Below are positions 54,301 through 62,347 of a stretch of DNA of 62,347 nucleotides, piece after piece; position 1 is the stretch's first letter, and every line of letters begins with the position of its first letter. This DNA is from Alphaproteobacteria bacterium (GTDB lineage: Bacteria; Pseudomonadota; Alphaproteobacteria; Puniceispirillales; Marisalimonadaceae), in contig SGYL01000010.1 of the NCBI GenBank assembly GCA_004213885.1, positions 1 through 62,347 on the forward strand, given 5' to 3'. Under the pieces are notes generated by a model, which was not told the DNA's origin, made no database searches, and saw only the letters and a list, made by a program, of their open reading frames with translations. The translations under genes and the position numbers were made by a program.

Positions 54301-55014
54301 ATGGAAACATCAAACAAATTTAATAAAAAAATAAAATTAATAATTTTTGATCAATATGGAACAATTGTTGATATGCAAAAGGGGTTAACAGAAGCTGTTA
54401 TTCCTTTTCTAAAGAAAAAGAAATGGGATGGGAACCCTAGTAGTTTTGTAACATGGTGGCGAAGAACTCATTTTGAAAATTCTATGATTGATGCATTAAG
54501 TAAAAACGATCACACAAATTATCGTATAATTGGACAAAACGCAGTTTCATATGTGATGGATAGATGTAATATTCAATACACAAAAAATGAGGTTAAATGG
54601 CTCATTAATCAAATCGAAACTTTAAAACCTTTTCCAGATGTTATTAAGTCTCTAAATAAACTAAGGATAAGTGGTTACAAACTTGCAATTCTATCAAATG
54701 GTGATGCTGATATGTTAAATAATGCAAAACCATATATTGGCTTTGATATGGATTATACAATTTCTGTTCAAGAAGCTGGTTATTTTAAACCACACTGGAA
54801 AACATATAGCTTAGCTTTGTTAAAGACTAAAACTAAAAAAGAAAATTGTTTATTTGTAGCTAACCATGCTTTTGATTGTATTGGCGCAAAATCTTTTGGA
54901 ATGTTGACTGCATTTGTTGATAGAAGAAAAAGACCATTTGGGCATACTCCGTTTCAACCAGACATAAATGTTAAGAATTTTGAAGAATTATCAGATTTAT
55001 TAACTAGATCTTGA
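54301..55014 (+). CDS. haloacid dehalogenase-type HAD hydrolase
   Basis: HAD-superfamily hydrolase of 237 aa. The nucleophile region F-D-Q-Y-G-T-I-V-D near residue 16 resembles the F-D-x-Y-G-T-L of L-2-haloacid dehalogenases rather than the phosphatase DxDGT. Later motifs are L-S-N-G-D near 139 and F-K-P-H near 166. The D-Q-Y form, with Tyr at the position of the second Asp, favours dehalogenase-like over phosphatase activity. ATG 54301 has a weak upstream signal. Confidence 0.82.
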   Translation: METSNKFNKKIKLIIFDQYGTIVDMQKGLTEAVIPFLKKKKWDGNPSSFVTWWRRTHFENSMIDALSKNDHTNYRIIGQNAVSYVMDRCNIQYTKNEVKWLINQIETLKPFPDVIKSLNKLRISGYKLAILSNGDADMLNNAKPYIGFDMDYTISVQEAGYFKPHWKTYSLALLKTKTKKENCLFVANHAFDCIGAKSFGMLTAFVDRRKRPFGHTPFQPDINVKNFEELSDLLTRS

Positions 55015-55051
55015 TGTGGGATAATTTACTTAATCTCATAATTATCCCACA
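55015..55051 (+). terminator. strong hairpin after the HAD gene
   Basis: TGTGGGATAATT (55015-55026) and AATTATCCCACA (55040-55051) form a perfect 12-bp stem with a 13-base loop, starting at the base after the HAD stop codon. No T-run follows, so it may be a factor-dependent terminator or a 3' stabiliser. The rest of the gap to 55269 (about 218 bp) is plain A+T-rich DNA; the only local feature is GAGG before the MAPEG ATG. Confidence 0.6.
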
Positions 55052-55269
55052 AACCTATCTAATATAGGGGAGGTGATTTATACATACTTAAAAAATTAAT
55101 TAATGTCTTAACTAATTATTGATGATAATTAATTATTATACCATTGCATAATTTATACCCCTTTTTTTAGAAAATGATTATTGTTTAAACAATTTTATGT
55201 TAAGAAATATATCTTACACAACATATGTATGATAGAACTTAAAAAATTATAATTATTAGTGAGGTTATT

Positions 55270-55647
55270 ATGGAAATTATAGCACTTTTATCATGTCTTT
55301 TAATAATTGTTCATATATTTTGTCCAATGTTTATAGGTTTGTTAACTACAAAAGATGTTTCAATTAATTATTTATTTTCTTCACGAGATGAAGAAATTAA
55401 ACCATCAATTTATTTAGAAAGATCAAAAAGAGCATTTACTAACTTATTAGAAACTTTTCCAATATTTATTATTTTATTTTTCTTATCAATGATAAAACAG
55501 GTTGACGTTACAAACTTAGGTCTATTTTGGTTGTTATTTAGGTTAATTTATATTCCATCATATATTTTTGGCCTTAAATATATTCGAACATTAGTGTGGA
55601 TGATAAGTTTTGTAATATTAATATTAATTGGAATTAAATTTATTTGA
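55270..55647 (+). CDS. MAPEG-family membrane protein, second copy
   Basis: Membrane protein of 125 aa with four predicted helices (about residues 5-22, 57-76, 82-100, 105-124). The MAPEG stretch around E-R-S-K-R-A-F-T-N-L-L-E-T-F-P near residue 50 keeps the Arg and Asn positions but differs from the copy at 35206, so they are not recent duplicates. GAGG precedes the ATG. Stands alone; substrate unknown. Confidence 0.82.
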   Translation: MEIIALLSCLLIIVHIFCPMFIGLLTTKDVSINYLFSSRDEEIKPSIYLERSKRAFTNLLETFPIFIILFFLSMIKQVDVTNLGLFWLLFRLIYIPSYIFGLKYIRTLVWMISFVILILIGIKFI

Positions 55648-55715
55648 TTATATTTTTTTAAATAATCATAAAATATTAAATAATATCTTTAACTCAATTT
55701 AAACTGGGAACTCAT

Positions 55716-56315
55716 ATGAAAAATAATATAAAAGACTTAAGTATAAGGAAATGGGTTGAGTATTATGAAGAAACTCTAGAAAATGAAACTGGAATTAAAT
55801 CTGATAAAGAGCCAATTAGAAAATTTGCAATTGGTGCTGTTATAAAAAATCCTTATGCTGGTAAGTTTTTTGAGAATTTGGATTTATTGATCAAGCCCTC
55901 TAAAGAACTTGGTGCTATTTTTGGAGAAAGATTATTAAGATGTTCAAATGGTTATCCTATATTGAGCTATGGTAAATCCTTCATAATAGGAAGCTTAGGT
56001 GAGTATGAGCACGGTAATGCTTGTTTAACTAACTTTTTTGCAGAACCGCTTAGAGATGCTATTGGTTGAGGAATAGCGTGGATACCTTCTACTGGAAAAA
56101 TTGGTGGACCGGGCACTGAAATAGATGTTCCTTTAGCGCATAAGAACGCACTTTATGCAAGATCTTTTTACGACACTTTAACTCTAGCTACAAACGATGC
56201 ACCAAAACCTGATGAAATTCTTATATTATTTGCTGCAGCTTCAAGATCTAGATTAAACGCTAGATTAGGTGGGCTTCAGGAGAAAGATATAATTGGTAAC
56301 GATGGTTTAAGATAA
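55716..56315 (+). pseudogene. amino-acid-synthesis family (DUF1185) gene with an in-frame TGA
   Basis: The frame opens at ATG 55716 and is interrupted by TGA at 56067-56069, yet the same frame runs on without gap to TAA at 56313-56315. The joined product would be 199 residues, the normal family length. The first part has F-A-I-G-A-V-I-K-N-P-Y-A-G near residue 36. After the stop the frame keeps G-I-A-W-I-P-S-T-G-K-I-G-G-P-G-T near 119, a conserved block, and A-A-A-S-R-S-R-L-N-A-R near 173. A single change GGA to TGA explains it. Either a recent nonsense mutation or a sequence error. The family's role is unclear. Confidence 0.8.
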
Positions 56316-56414
56316 TTGTAATATTAATTATAATTAAATTTACAAACATTAGAGTTTCATATACTAGTTTAGAAATCAATTTGATTGAATAATAATCAAA
56401 TTTTATGGGTTATT

Positions 56415-57821
56415 ATGTCAATATCAAAAATTAAAAATTCTATTATAGCCAATAATCTTTTATCCAGAGGATTTACTGAATTATCAGATATACAAAATAA
56501 GATATTAGATATTTATGAAAACAAAAAAGATTTATTAGTAACAAGTCAAACAGGTTCAGGTAAAACTATTGCTTATTTTTTATCAATACAAGATGAAATT
56601 TCATTAATAAAGATTAAAGAAAGTAGTTCACCATCTGTGTTAATTATAGCGCCAACTAGAGAGTTGGCTGTTCAAGTTTATGAAGAAGCACTTTGGGTTT
56701 TTAAAGGTGAAGAAATAAATGTAATAACTACAATTGGTGGAATGGACATTAAAAAAGAAAGAAAGAATCTTTTAACAAAATTTTCGTTATTAATTGGAAC
56801 ACCAGGAAGAATTCATGACCATCTAAGAAAAAATAAATTAATATTATCAAATATCACTACAGTAATACTTGATGAAGCTGATGAAATTTTAGATTTAGGT
56901 TTTAAGGAAGATCTAAATTCAATACTTTCTAAAATATCTAAATCAACAAGAATTTCAATGTTTTCAGCAACATTACCAAAAAAAATTATTGAACTAGCAA
57001 ATAAATATCAGAAAAAACCAATTAAAATAAATGTTGATAATAAATTATCTCAGCATAAAGATATTTCATACGATGCTTATTACCTAAATAGCAGGGATAT
57101 TGAAAATTTTACATTTAATTTAATTAGGTATTATTCAAATAAAACAATAATTGTTTTTTGTTCTACAAGAAATGAAGTTACAAGATTTCATTCAAGGTTA
57201 CATAATCGAGGAGTTAATGCAGTAGCTTTATCAGGTGCACTAAAACAAGAGGATAGATTTAAGGCACTTCAAAGCATTAAAAATGGAAGCTGTAAGGTAT
57301 GTATAGCAACTGACGTAGCGTCAAGAGGAATTGATATCATTGATTTGGATATCGTTATTCACGCAAATCTTCCAAGGAATTCTGAAATTCTTATTCATAG
57401 AAGTGGTAGAACTGGCAGAGCAGGTAAGCATGGTTTAAGTATTATACTTTTTTCTCCAAGCAGTATAAAGACATATTATAGAATAATAGAACATGCTAAA
57501 ATTGTTCCTAAACTAAGAAAAAATTTATCAAAAAAAATAATTGAGGATAATGAGAATACTCAATTTTTAAATAAAATCTCATCTATATCAAAATCTAAAA
57601 TAGAAGATAACTTAATTAATGAATTAATGGAAAATTATTCTTTATCAGATTTAGCTAAAACTTTAGTGTCTCTTTATAAATCTAATTTAGCACCAATAGA
57701 AGATATTGAGAATTTAGATTTAAGTCCAAAAAAAGAATTTAAGAAAGATAAATTTAATTCTTCAAAATCAAATAATAATAATTCAAAATTTAAAAGAAAA
57801 AAACGTAGAAGAAGAAAATAA
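56415..57821 (+). CDS. DEAD-box RNA helicase
   Basis: ATP-dependent RNA helicase of 468 aa. Motif I is S-Q-T-G-S-G-K-T near residue 45, P-T-R-E-L-A near 86, motif II V-I-L-D-E-A-D near 156, motif III S-A-T near 191, and motif VI H-R-S-G-R-T-G-R-A-G near 335. A basic, Lys/Asn/Ser-rich tail (last 40 residues) probably binds RNA. The closest types are DeaD/CsdA-like helicases of ribosome assembly and cold adaptation. ATG 56415 gives the family N-terminus; the TTG at 56385 is not needed. The 187-bp gap after it is plain A+T-rich DNA with an 18-bp palindrome at 57912-57929. Confidence 0.93.
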   Translation: MSISKIKNSIIANNLLSRGFTELSDIQNKILDIYENKKDLLVTSQTGSGKTIAYFLSIQDEISLIKIKESSSPSVLIIAPTRELAVQVYEEALWVFKGEEINVITTIGGMDIKKERKNLLTKFSLLIGTPGRIHDHLRKNKLILSNITTVILDEADEILDLGFKEDLNSILSKISKSTRISMFSATLPKKIIELANKYQKKPIKINVDNKLSQHKDISYDAYYLNSRDIENFTFNLIRYYSNKTIIVFCSTRNEVTRFHSRLHNRGVNAVALSGALKQEDRFKALQSIKNGSCKVCIATDVASRGIDIIDLDIVIHANLPRNSEILIHRSGRTGRAGKHGLSIILFSPSSIKTYYRIIEHAKIVPKLRKNLSKKIIEDNENTQFLNKISSISKSKIEDNLINELMENYSLSDLAKTLVSLYKSNLAPIEDIENLDLSPKKEFKKDKFNSSKSNNNNSKFKRKKRRRRK

Positions 57822-58008
57822 AAGAAATTACCAATTAAATTAATATTATAAGTATTTGTTATTATTATATAATTTATAAAAAACTTAGAAAGTGAATGTA
57901 TAAGAATTAATATTTATTTTAAAATAAATGTATCTATAATTAAAAATAACTTAGCTTATATAAATAGCATGAAAACTACTTAATTTAGTACTTTGAATAT
58001 AACAAATA

Positions 58009-58566
58009 TTAAATATCTTGTCTTTGCCCAAGCCAGACTTCTTGAGCTTGTTCTTTAATAATTTTAACTCTTTCCAAAACTTCATCACTTGTTATTGAGC
58101 TGACTGGATGATCTATAACTACAGGTCTTAAGTCAGGCATTCCAATCGCAACTCTTGTTAATTTTGTTTCATTTACAAATTCTGTAGTAATAATTGGAGC
58201 GGCTGGTATTCCTCTATCCTCTAATGCAACTGCATCTCTAATACAGCATGAACAACAAGATCCACAATCTCCAATTGCCGTTAAAACTATATCGTTATCA
58301 TTTGCAATTTCTTCAATCATTTCAATAGGTGCATCTGTTGAAAATCCATGCTTTTTTACATAATAATTTACTTTTGAGAATTTTATGTCTTTAGATAAAG
58401 CATCTGCTGATCCTCGTAAAATTTTATTTGCATTCCACTTAGAGTTATCAAGAATAGCTAGCCTTAGGCCTTCAAGTGTATTTTTTCTATTTGATAAATT
58501 TCTTTTTTCTAAAAGAATTTTTCCTCTTGGATCAAAAATTTGAAAAATATTTTTACTTTTGTTCAT
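58009..58566 (-). CDS. UGSC-family protein, cysteine form
   Basis: Protein of 185 aa. The core is G-D-C-G-S-C-C-S-C-C-I-R-D-A near residue 98, matching the U/CGSC motif of the UGSC (seleno)protein family; here the first position is Cys (TGT), not a TGA selenocysteine. Later M-P-D-L-R-P-V-V-I-D-H-P near 143 also fits. Five cysteines in eight residues suggest redox or metal chemistry. GGAG precedes the ATG, eight bases after the 369-aa gene, so the two are co-transcribed. No enzyme activity is established. Confidence 0.78.
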   Translation of the reverse strand: MNKSKNIFQIFDPRGKILLEKRNLSNRKNTLEGLRLAILDNSKWNANKILRGSADALSKDIKFSKVNYYVKKHGFSTDAPIEMIEEIANDNDIVLTAIGDCGSCCSCCIRDAVALEDRGIPAAPIITTEFVNETKLTRVAIGMPDLRPVVIDHPVSSITSDEVLERVKIIKEQAQEVWLGQRQDI

Positions 58567-58574
58567 AGTAGCTC

Positions 58575-59684
58575 CTATATTTCACACATTCCATCGTCAC
58601 AATTATCATCACTTAATTTATTATCATCATAAATTGTTTTTAAAACTGGATTACTCATATGTCCCCAACCTGGTATAAAAGCGGAAAATCTTCCAGCATC
58701 GCCACCTATAATAAATAAATGTATTCTCTCTGGACTTTCTACAATTGGTATCAAGCTGTCTGGATTACGTTTATACCATTTAGGTAAGTTTCTATTATAT
58801 ACTTTTCCATATTTGTCATTTCTTGTATGTTTGATAAATTTATTACCAGAATGCATGAATAGGTAGTTTTTAATATCATTTCTAGTCCAACCATATTTAG
58901 AAATTGTTTTAGCATGTTCAAGCCCAAGTGCCACAGTACAATGGCCATTTAGTACAGAAGTATTAGAAGCTATATTGCTCATAGCTGAGCACATTGTATC
59001 TAAAATACCTTCTGGATCATTACACAAGTGATCTGTAACACTGTGTGGAGCTTCTGCTGCAATTGCAAATACTGTAGAAATTTCAGCATCATAGCCTTTT
59101 TCCACATGATAGGGAGCAAATGGAGATGCATCTTCGTTTTCACATATACAATATGTATATTTTGCTGGATTTCCTAATGTACACTTATCTAGATCCGGTG
59201 CTTTTCCACCACCAACATTTAGCATTATTAATCGAATTGCTCTTCCGATTGTTGCGTTAGCTCTATTTCCAGATCCAAAAGCATTTGCTCCACCATTCAT
59301 ATTAATTTCTTTAGCAATTGGACCATTGACAATAATCAAAGGAGATGCCATGTGTGTGGTTGCTTGAACACCATTTAAATTAAATGTTCTTTCTGTAAGA
59401 GCTTTCATTGATGCACGAACTACAGGTCCATACTCAGGTTTGCATCCAGCCATAATCATGTTTATTGCTAATACTTCTCGTGTTAATGCACCCCATCTTG
59501 GTGGTATATTACATTCTACTAATTGTCCATTTCCACCAAGCGCCTTTACAAATAAATCTATTTTTTCTTCAGTAGGAGGGACTACAGGAAGTCCATCTGT
59601 ATATCCTAATTCATAGTATTTTTCTATGACATCATAATTTATTTCAGAAATTTTTGAATTATCAACCTTACGAACTTTATTCAT
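58575..59684 (-). CDS. 369-aa protein paired with the UGSC gene
   Basis: Protein of 369 aa opening with a Y-Y-E-L-G-Y-T-D-G-L-P-V-V-P-P-T block near residue 23. It is rich in Gly and Asn in the middle (G-G-A-N-A-F-G-S-G-N-R-A-N near 132) and carries scattered cysteines plus a terminal C-D-D-G-M-C-E-I that resembles a mobile thiol tail. No signal peptide or membrane segment. The T-D-G-L-P-V-V-P-P start is shared by proteins found next to UGSC genes. AAGGA precedes the ATG. I do not know its function; a reductase or lyase partner of the UGSC protein is a guess. Confidence 0.72.
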   Translation of the reverse strand: MNKVRKVDNSKISEINYDVIEKYYELGYTDGLPVVPPTEEKIDLFVKALGGNGQLVECNIPPRWGALTREVLAINMIMAGCKPEYGPVVRASMKALTERTFNLNGVQATTHMASPLIIVNGPIAKEINMNGGANAFGSGNRANATIGRAIRLIMLNVGGGKAPDLDKCTLGNPAKYTYCICENEDASPFAPYHVEKGYDAEISTVFAIAAEAPHSVTDHLCNDPEGILDTMCSAMSNIASNTSVLNGHCTVALGLEHAKTISKYGWTRNDIKNYLFMHSGNKFIKHTRNDKYGKVYNRNLPKWYKRNPDSLIPIVESPERIHLFIIGGDAGRFSAFIPGWGHMSNPVLKTIYDDNKLSDDNCDDGMCEI

Positions 59685-59788
59685 TTTTTTCCTTATTAAT
59701 AAAACAGTTTTTATTTTATTAATAAATTACATATTTTACAATCGTAATTATTTATTACATTCTCGTTAATTATTTACATAGTTCCAAA

Positions 59789-60343
59789 CTAAGGGGAAAG
59801 CCATTCTCCTTGCCAATTATTTGTTTTTTTGTAATTAGCACGAATATGTTTAACCCCTAAAAGCAATAGCTGAATTATCTCTATATGGCATACCAAAACG
59901 GCGAAACGTTTCTGATCTGGGGAATGATCATAGGCATTAGAACTTTCAATGACGGTTCCAGGGCTAGGAATGGTTCCATAAGTGACCCTAGAGTTAGTTG
60001 GAACATTATTCCAGTATGGAATTGTAATGTCACCAACCTTGATTTCAACAACAACGTTCATTTGAATTTGTAATTGGACTTTTGGTAGCCAAATGTGAAT
60101 TCCAGCACGAGGGTTTTTCTTAAGGTCCAACATTTTTGAAGATGCGGTATCAGTGTGGAACTCTATCTGATTATTTTTCCTATCACTTCGTCTCATCACT
60201 AAAGTACGAGCATTTGGAAAACCATCACCACTTGATGTCGCAAAAGTAGGGTACCTTGCGGGTGACTGTTTGTCAGCCTTTCCTCGATAAATCTGTGCCC
60301 AGCCAAAGTCCAAAAAATCATCTAATTTTTGAAAAATTTTCAT
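59789..60343 (-). CDS. pyridoxamine 5'-phosphate oxidase-like flavoprotein
   Basis: Split-barrel FMN-binding protein of 184 aa. Recognisable parts are Y-P-T-F-A-T-S-S-G-D-G-F-P-N-A-R-T-L-V-M-R near residue 31, E-F-H-T-D-T-A-S-S-K near 61, and a final W-Q-G-E-W-L-S-P like the C-terminal W-x-x-x-x-L-x-P of PNPOx. Substrate-binding Arg and His of true PdxH are not clear, so a broader family label is safer. Alone, divergent from the 78-aa gene. Confidence 0.85.
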   Translation of the reverse strand: MKIFQKLDDFLDFGWAQIYRGKADKQSPARYPTFATSSGDGFPNARTLVMRRSDRKNNQIEFHTDTASSKMLDLKKNPRAGIHIWLPKVQLQIQMNVVVEIKVGDITIPYWNNVPTNSRVTYGTIPSPGTVIESSNAYDHSPDQKRFAVLVCHIEIIQLLLLGVKHIRANYKKTNNWQGEWLSP

Positions 60344-60428
60344 TTATATAATACTTAAAATTGAATTGATGGATTGTAAACTAGATTTATTAAATAGATA
60401 AAAGCATTCCATAATTCTATTTATAGAT

Positions 60429-60441
60429 TATGATTATCATA
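60429..60441. promoter_or_regulatory. Fur-box-like palindrome
   Basis: TATGATTATCATA is a 13-bp palindrome in the stretch GATTATGATTATCATACAA, matching 13 of 19 positions of the E. coli Fur-box consensus. It is 17 bp before the TTG of the Cys-rich gene, so it could control the pair that follows. Weak on its own. Confidence 0.35.
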
Positions 60442-60458
60442 CAAGAAAAGGTGTATAG

Positions 60459-60695
60459 TTGTTTAAAAGAAATTCACATTGTGATGAATGTAATCATCCT
60501 TACAAAATAGTTTGGAATTGTAAGAGAAATACATTTGAAAAAAATTGGTTGTATCTATGTTACAATTGCATTTGTTTGAACAAATATCTTTATGGAAGAT
60601 ATTTTAAATCCCAATTTCAAAACATAAAAAGTTTTAGATGGTGTAAGTTAAAATTATCTAGAATAGAATTGCCATTATATGAGGTAAATATATGA
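60459..60695 (+). CDS. 78-aa cysteine-rich protein
   Basis: TTG-started frame with AAGG about eight bases upstream. Cysteines are arranged as H-C-D-E-C-N-H near residue 7, V-W-N-C-K near 18 and Y-L-C-Y-N-C-I-C-L near 32, a possible zinc ribbon. Its TGA overlaps the next ATG (ATGA), which supports translation. No family recognised. It may be a small metal-binding partner of the membrane protein encoded next. Confidence 0.5.
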   Translation: MFKRNSHCDECNHPYKIVWNCKRNTFEKNWLYLCYNCICLNKYLYGRYFKSQFQNIKSFRWCKLKLSRIELPLYEVNI

Positions 60696-61117
60696 CAAAA
60701 AATTTCTTTAAAATTATGGGTATTATTTTAGGTATCTTTATAATTGGAAATTTTATTTTTTATTATGGAGTAGATAAAACCTCTCCAGAATTCACTGATA
60801 TGGGGTGGTTCGAAACCCTTGTCCTGCTTATGAGTTTGGTTACTGGTTCAGCTGTTGATCAATTTATTATTTGTGGAATTGCATTTTATATTATTCAATT
60901 TTTAAATAACAAAGAAATTTTAAACTTTAATGATAAGATTAATATTATTTTAGGTTATGTATTAAGTGTGGTTATTAATTTTGGGTTTAGGTTTTTTTAT
61001 TTGGAAAGGATGGACAAAGAAATAATGAATTTTGAAAATATTTTTATTACTGTATTTGTACCAATTATCTATAGTTTTCTAATGTTTAGAATTGTAAAAA
61101 GATTTGTTAAAAAATAA
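60692..61117 (+). CDS. 141-aa membrane protein
   Basis: Protein of 141 aa with four predicted helices (about residues 7-25, 43-70, 83-105, 115-135). The loop T-D-M-G-W-F-E-T near residue 35 is notable. Overlaps the 78-aa gene by four bases. I do not recognise a family. Convergent with recQ, 20 bases between stops. Confidence 0.65.
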   Translation: MTKNFFKIMGIILGIFIIGNFIFYYGVDKTSPEFTDMGWFETLVLLMSLVTGSAVDQFIICGIAFYIIQFLNNKEILNFNDKINIILGYVLSVVINFGFRFFYLERMDKEIMNFENIFITVFVPIIYSFLMFRIVKRFVKK

Positions 61118-61137
61118 GGTCGTATAAAAATATTTTT

Positions 61138-62347
61138 TCAATAAATATGTTTATTTATTACATCAATAAATAATTCACCGTATTTTTTAAATTTTGTTGG
61201 TCCAACACCATCTATTTCAAGCATATCAATTTTGTTTGTTGGTTTGTTTTGTGACATTTGTATTAACGTACTGTCATGAAATACAGTGTATGCTGGTAAT
61301 CTTTGTTGTTTTGCAATATCAAGTCTTAATGATTTCAGCTCGTTTAACAAATTGTTGTCATCATTAGACAATTCTTTATTTAAATATTTTGGTGGTTTAA
61401 CAATATCTTTAACAGGTTTAGTTGGAATTTCTTTATACATAAACTTTTGTTCATTTTTTAAAACTTGTATACCAGTATTAGTTATCTCAATAGCACCATA
61501 TTTTTGAAAATTTATTTTTAGGTGACCATAAGCAAGCATTTGTCTTAAAAAAGATTGCCAAAATTCTTTTGTTTTATCCTTACCTAAACCATAAACTGAT
61601 AATTTTTGATGGCCTTTATCTAAAATTTTTTTATCTTCCGAACCCCTTAGCACATTGATTATATGTACCTGACCATAAAATTGACCAGTGCGGTATACTG
61701 TAGAAAGAAGTTTTTGGGCTAAAATAGTGCCATCAATTAAAGAAGGGGGATCAATGCAATTATCACAATTATTACAATTTTCTGATTCCTCATCAAAATA
61801 TGATAATAAAACTTTTCTTCTACATTCAGGCGTTTCACAATATGATAATAAATAATCTAATCTCTTATTTTCATGAAATTTGAATTTATCTTCAGAACTA
61901 TTTTCTTCGATCATTCTTCTACGAATAACCAAATCATCTAGTCCATAAATTAATAATGTATCTGAAGCAATTCCATCTCTGCCAGCTCTTCCAATCTCTT
62001 GAGAGTAAGCTTCTACACTTCCAGGGAGGTTTAAGTGTATAACAAATCTAATATCTGGCTTATCAATGCCCATTCCAAATGCAATTGTAGCCACAACTAT
62101 ATGAGCCTGCTCAGTCATGAAAGTGTCTTGAACATTCTTTCTAACCTGTCCATCTAAGCCTGCATGGTATGTGCTAGCATTAAAACCTTTATCATTTAGT
62201 AGCAAGGTTACTTCTTCTGTTTTTTTTTTTGATAAACAATAGATTATACCTGATTGTGATTTTCTATCTCTTAAATATTCAAGTAATTGAGACTTCCAAT
62301 TTGTTTTTTGGGTTATAGAAAGACTTAGATTTGGTCTATCTAAACTT
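61138..62347 (-). CDS. recQ: ATP-dependent DNA helicase RecQ, C-terminal part (5' end off window)
   Basis: The frame is open to the window edge, so the gene starts beyond 62347; the in-window ATG at 62205 is internal. Visible are the second helicase lobe (S-G-I-I-Y-C-L-S-K-K-K near the edge, T-Y-H-A-G-L, A-F-G-M-G-I-D-K-P-D), motif VI (Q-E-I-G-R-A-G-R-D-G), the zinc-binding cysteines (C-R-R ... C-N-N-C-D-N-C), the winged-helix RQC region and a terminal HRDC domain. RecQ unwinds recombination and replication intermediates. Confidence 0.94.
   Translation of the reverse strand, partial: SLDRPNLSLSITQKTNWKSQLLEYLRDRKSQSGIIYCLSKKKTEEVTLLLNDKGFNASTYHAGLDGQVRKNVQDTFMTEQAHIVVATIAFGMGIDKPDIRFVIHLNLPGSVEAYSQEIGRAGRDGIASDTLLIYGLDDLVIRRRMIEENSSEDKFKFHENKRLDYLLSYCETPECRRKVLLSYFDEESENCNNCDNCIDPPSLIDGTILAQKLLSTVYRTGQFYGQVHIINVLRGSEDKKILDKGHQKLSVYGLGKDKTKEFWQSFLRQMLAYGHLKINFQKYGAIEITNTGIQVLKNEQKFMYKEIPTKPVKDIVKPPKYLNKELSNDDNNLLNELKSLRLDIAKQQRLPAYTVFHDSTLIQMSQNKPTNKIDMLEIDGVGPTKFKKYGELFIDVINKHIY

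Noticed and set aside
56067-56069. TGA read as selenocysteine or tryptophan in the DUF1185-type gene
   Set aside because: TGA is used as a normal stop elsewhere in the window (for example the peroxiredoxin, FtsX-type permease and HAD genes). The site is not a cysteine-like active site, and no SECIS-type hairpin was obvious after it.
57912-57929. Perfect 18-bp palindrome ATTTATTTTAAAATAAAT
   Set aside because: Made only of A and T in a very A+T-rich gap; expected by chance and too weak as a terminator.
1-62347. Insertion sequences, prophage or integrase genes
   Set aside because: No transposase, integrase or phage-structural product was recognised among the coding frames.

Overview
The window is a gene-dense, very AT-rich stretch of a bacterial chromosome, by eye about 70% A+T. 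Gaps are short, many genes overlap by 1-11 bases, and TTG or GTG starts are fairly common. The order dgt-argS-SPOR-scpA-scpB-tatABC-serS-surE-pcm-LysM/M23-DUF815-yajC-secDF-Mth938 is the alphaproteobacterial housekeeping block. Together with tolC-valS, uvrA-ssb-gyrA-coaD, TRAP transport and TauD/PhyH oxygenases, it suggests a streamlined marine alphaproteobacterium of the HIMB59/AEGEAN-169/SAR116 kind. The exact lineage is an inference.

Region 1 (1-29169) is core: the end of a TolC-like protein, valS, an unusual ilvD-type dehydratase, xthA, erpA, dgt, argS, a SPOR protein, scpA/scpB, an orphan ABC ATPase, tatABC, serS, surE, pcm, a LysM/M23 lipoprotein, a DUF815 ATPase, yajC-secD-secF, an Mth938-like gene, trmFO, uvrA, ssb, gyrA, coaD and tRNA-Lys(UUU). 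Two genes expected from the usual order, popZ/DUF2497 before valS and nagZ before scpA, are absent here.

Region 2 (29230-39872) is accessory. It holds a PsiE-like protein and a TRAP transporter (dctP-hairpin-dctQM) in one transcription unit with an isocitrate-lyase-superfamily C-C lyase. Then come a DUF1289 mini-protein, a metallo-beta-lactamase-fold hydrolase, a peroxiredoxin-like gene preceded by two copies of a 25-bp near-palindrome, a MAPEG protein, a secreted MORN-repeat/trypsin-like fusion, a cytoplasmic BtuF-like protein and a serine hydrolase.

Region 3 (39895-50257) is a zinc-homeostasis island. It has divergent znuCB-zur1 and znuA, a second Zur paralogue, a COG0523/CobW GTPase, a WD40 protein, an 87-aa unknown and DUF1826. 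A ZrgA-like operon follows: His-rich DUF2796, ABC ATPase, FtsX-type permease, DUF3299 and a membrane zinc peptidase. Three 17-bp sites of the form ATGTTAT-N3-ATAACAT sit in front of znuA/znuC, zur2 and zrgA, so the island looks like a single Zur regulon.

Region 4 (50263-62347) is mixed accessory and catabolic. It has two small unknowns, two SDR dehydrogenases, a PhyH and a TauD oxygenase, a haloacid-dehalogenase-type hydrolase, a MAPEG protein, an amino-acid-synthesis-family gene broken by an in-frame TGA, and a DEAD-box helicase. It continues with a cysteine-form UGSC protein paired with a 369-aa partner, a PNPOx-like flavoprotein, a Cys-rich/membrane gene pair, and recQ running off the end.

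I saw no insertion sequence, phage, CRISPR array or rRNA. The best candidates for something undescribed are the cobW-WD40-87aa-DUF1826 cassette in the zinc regulon, the UGSC/369-aa pair, the duplicated-MORN protease and the paired operator in front of the peroxiredoxin.
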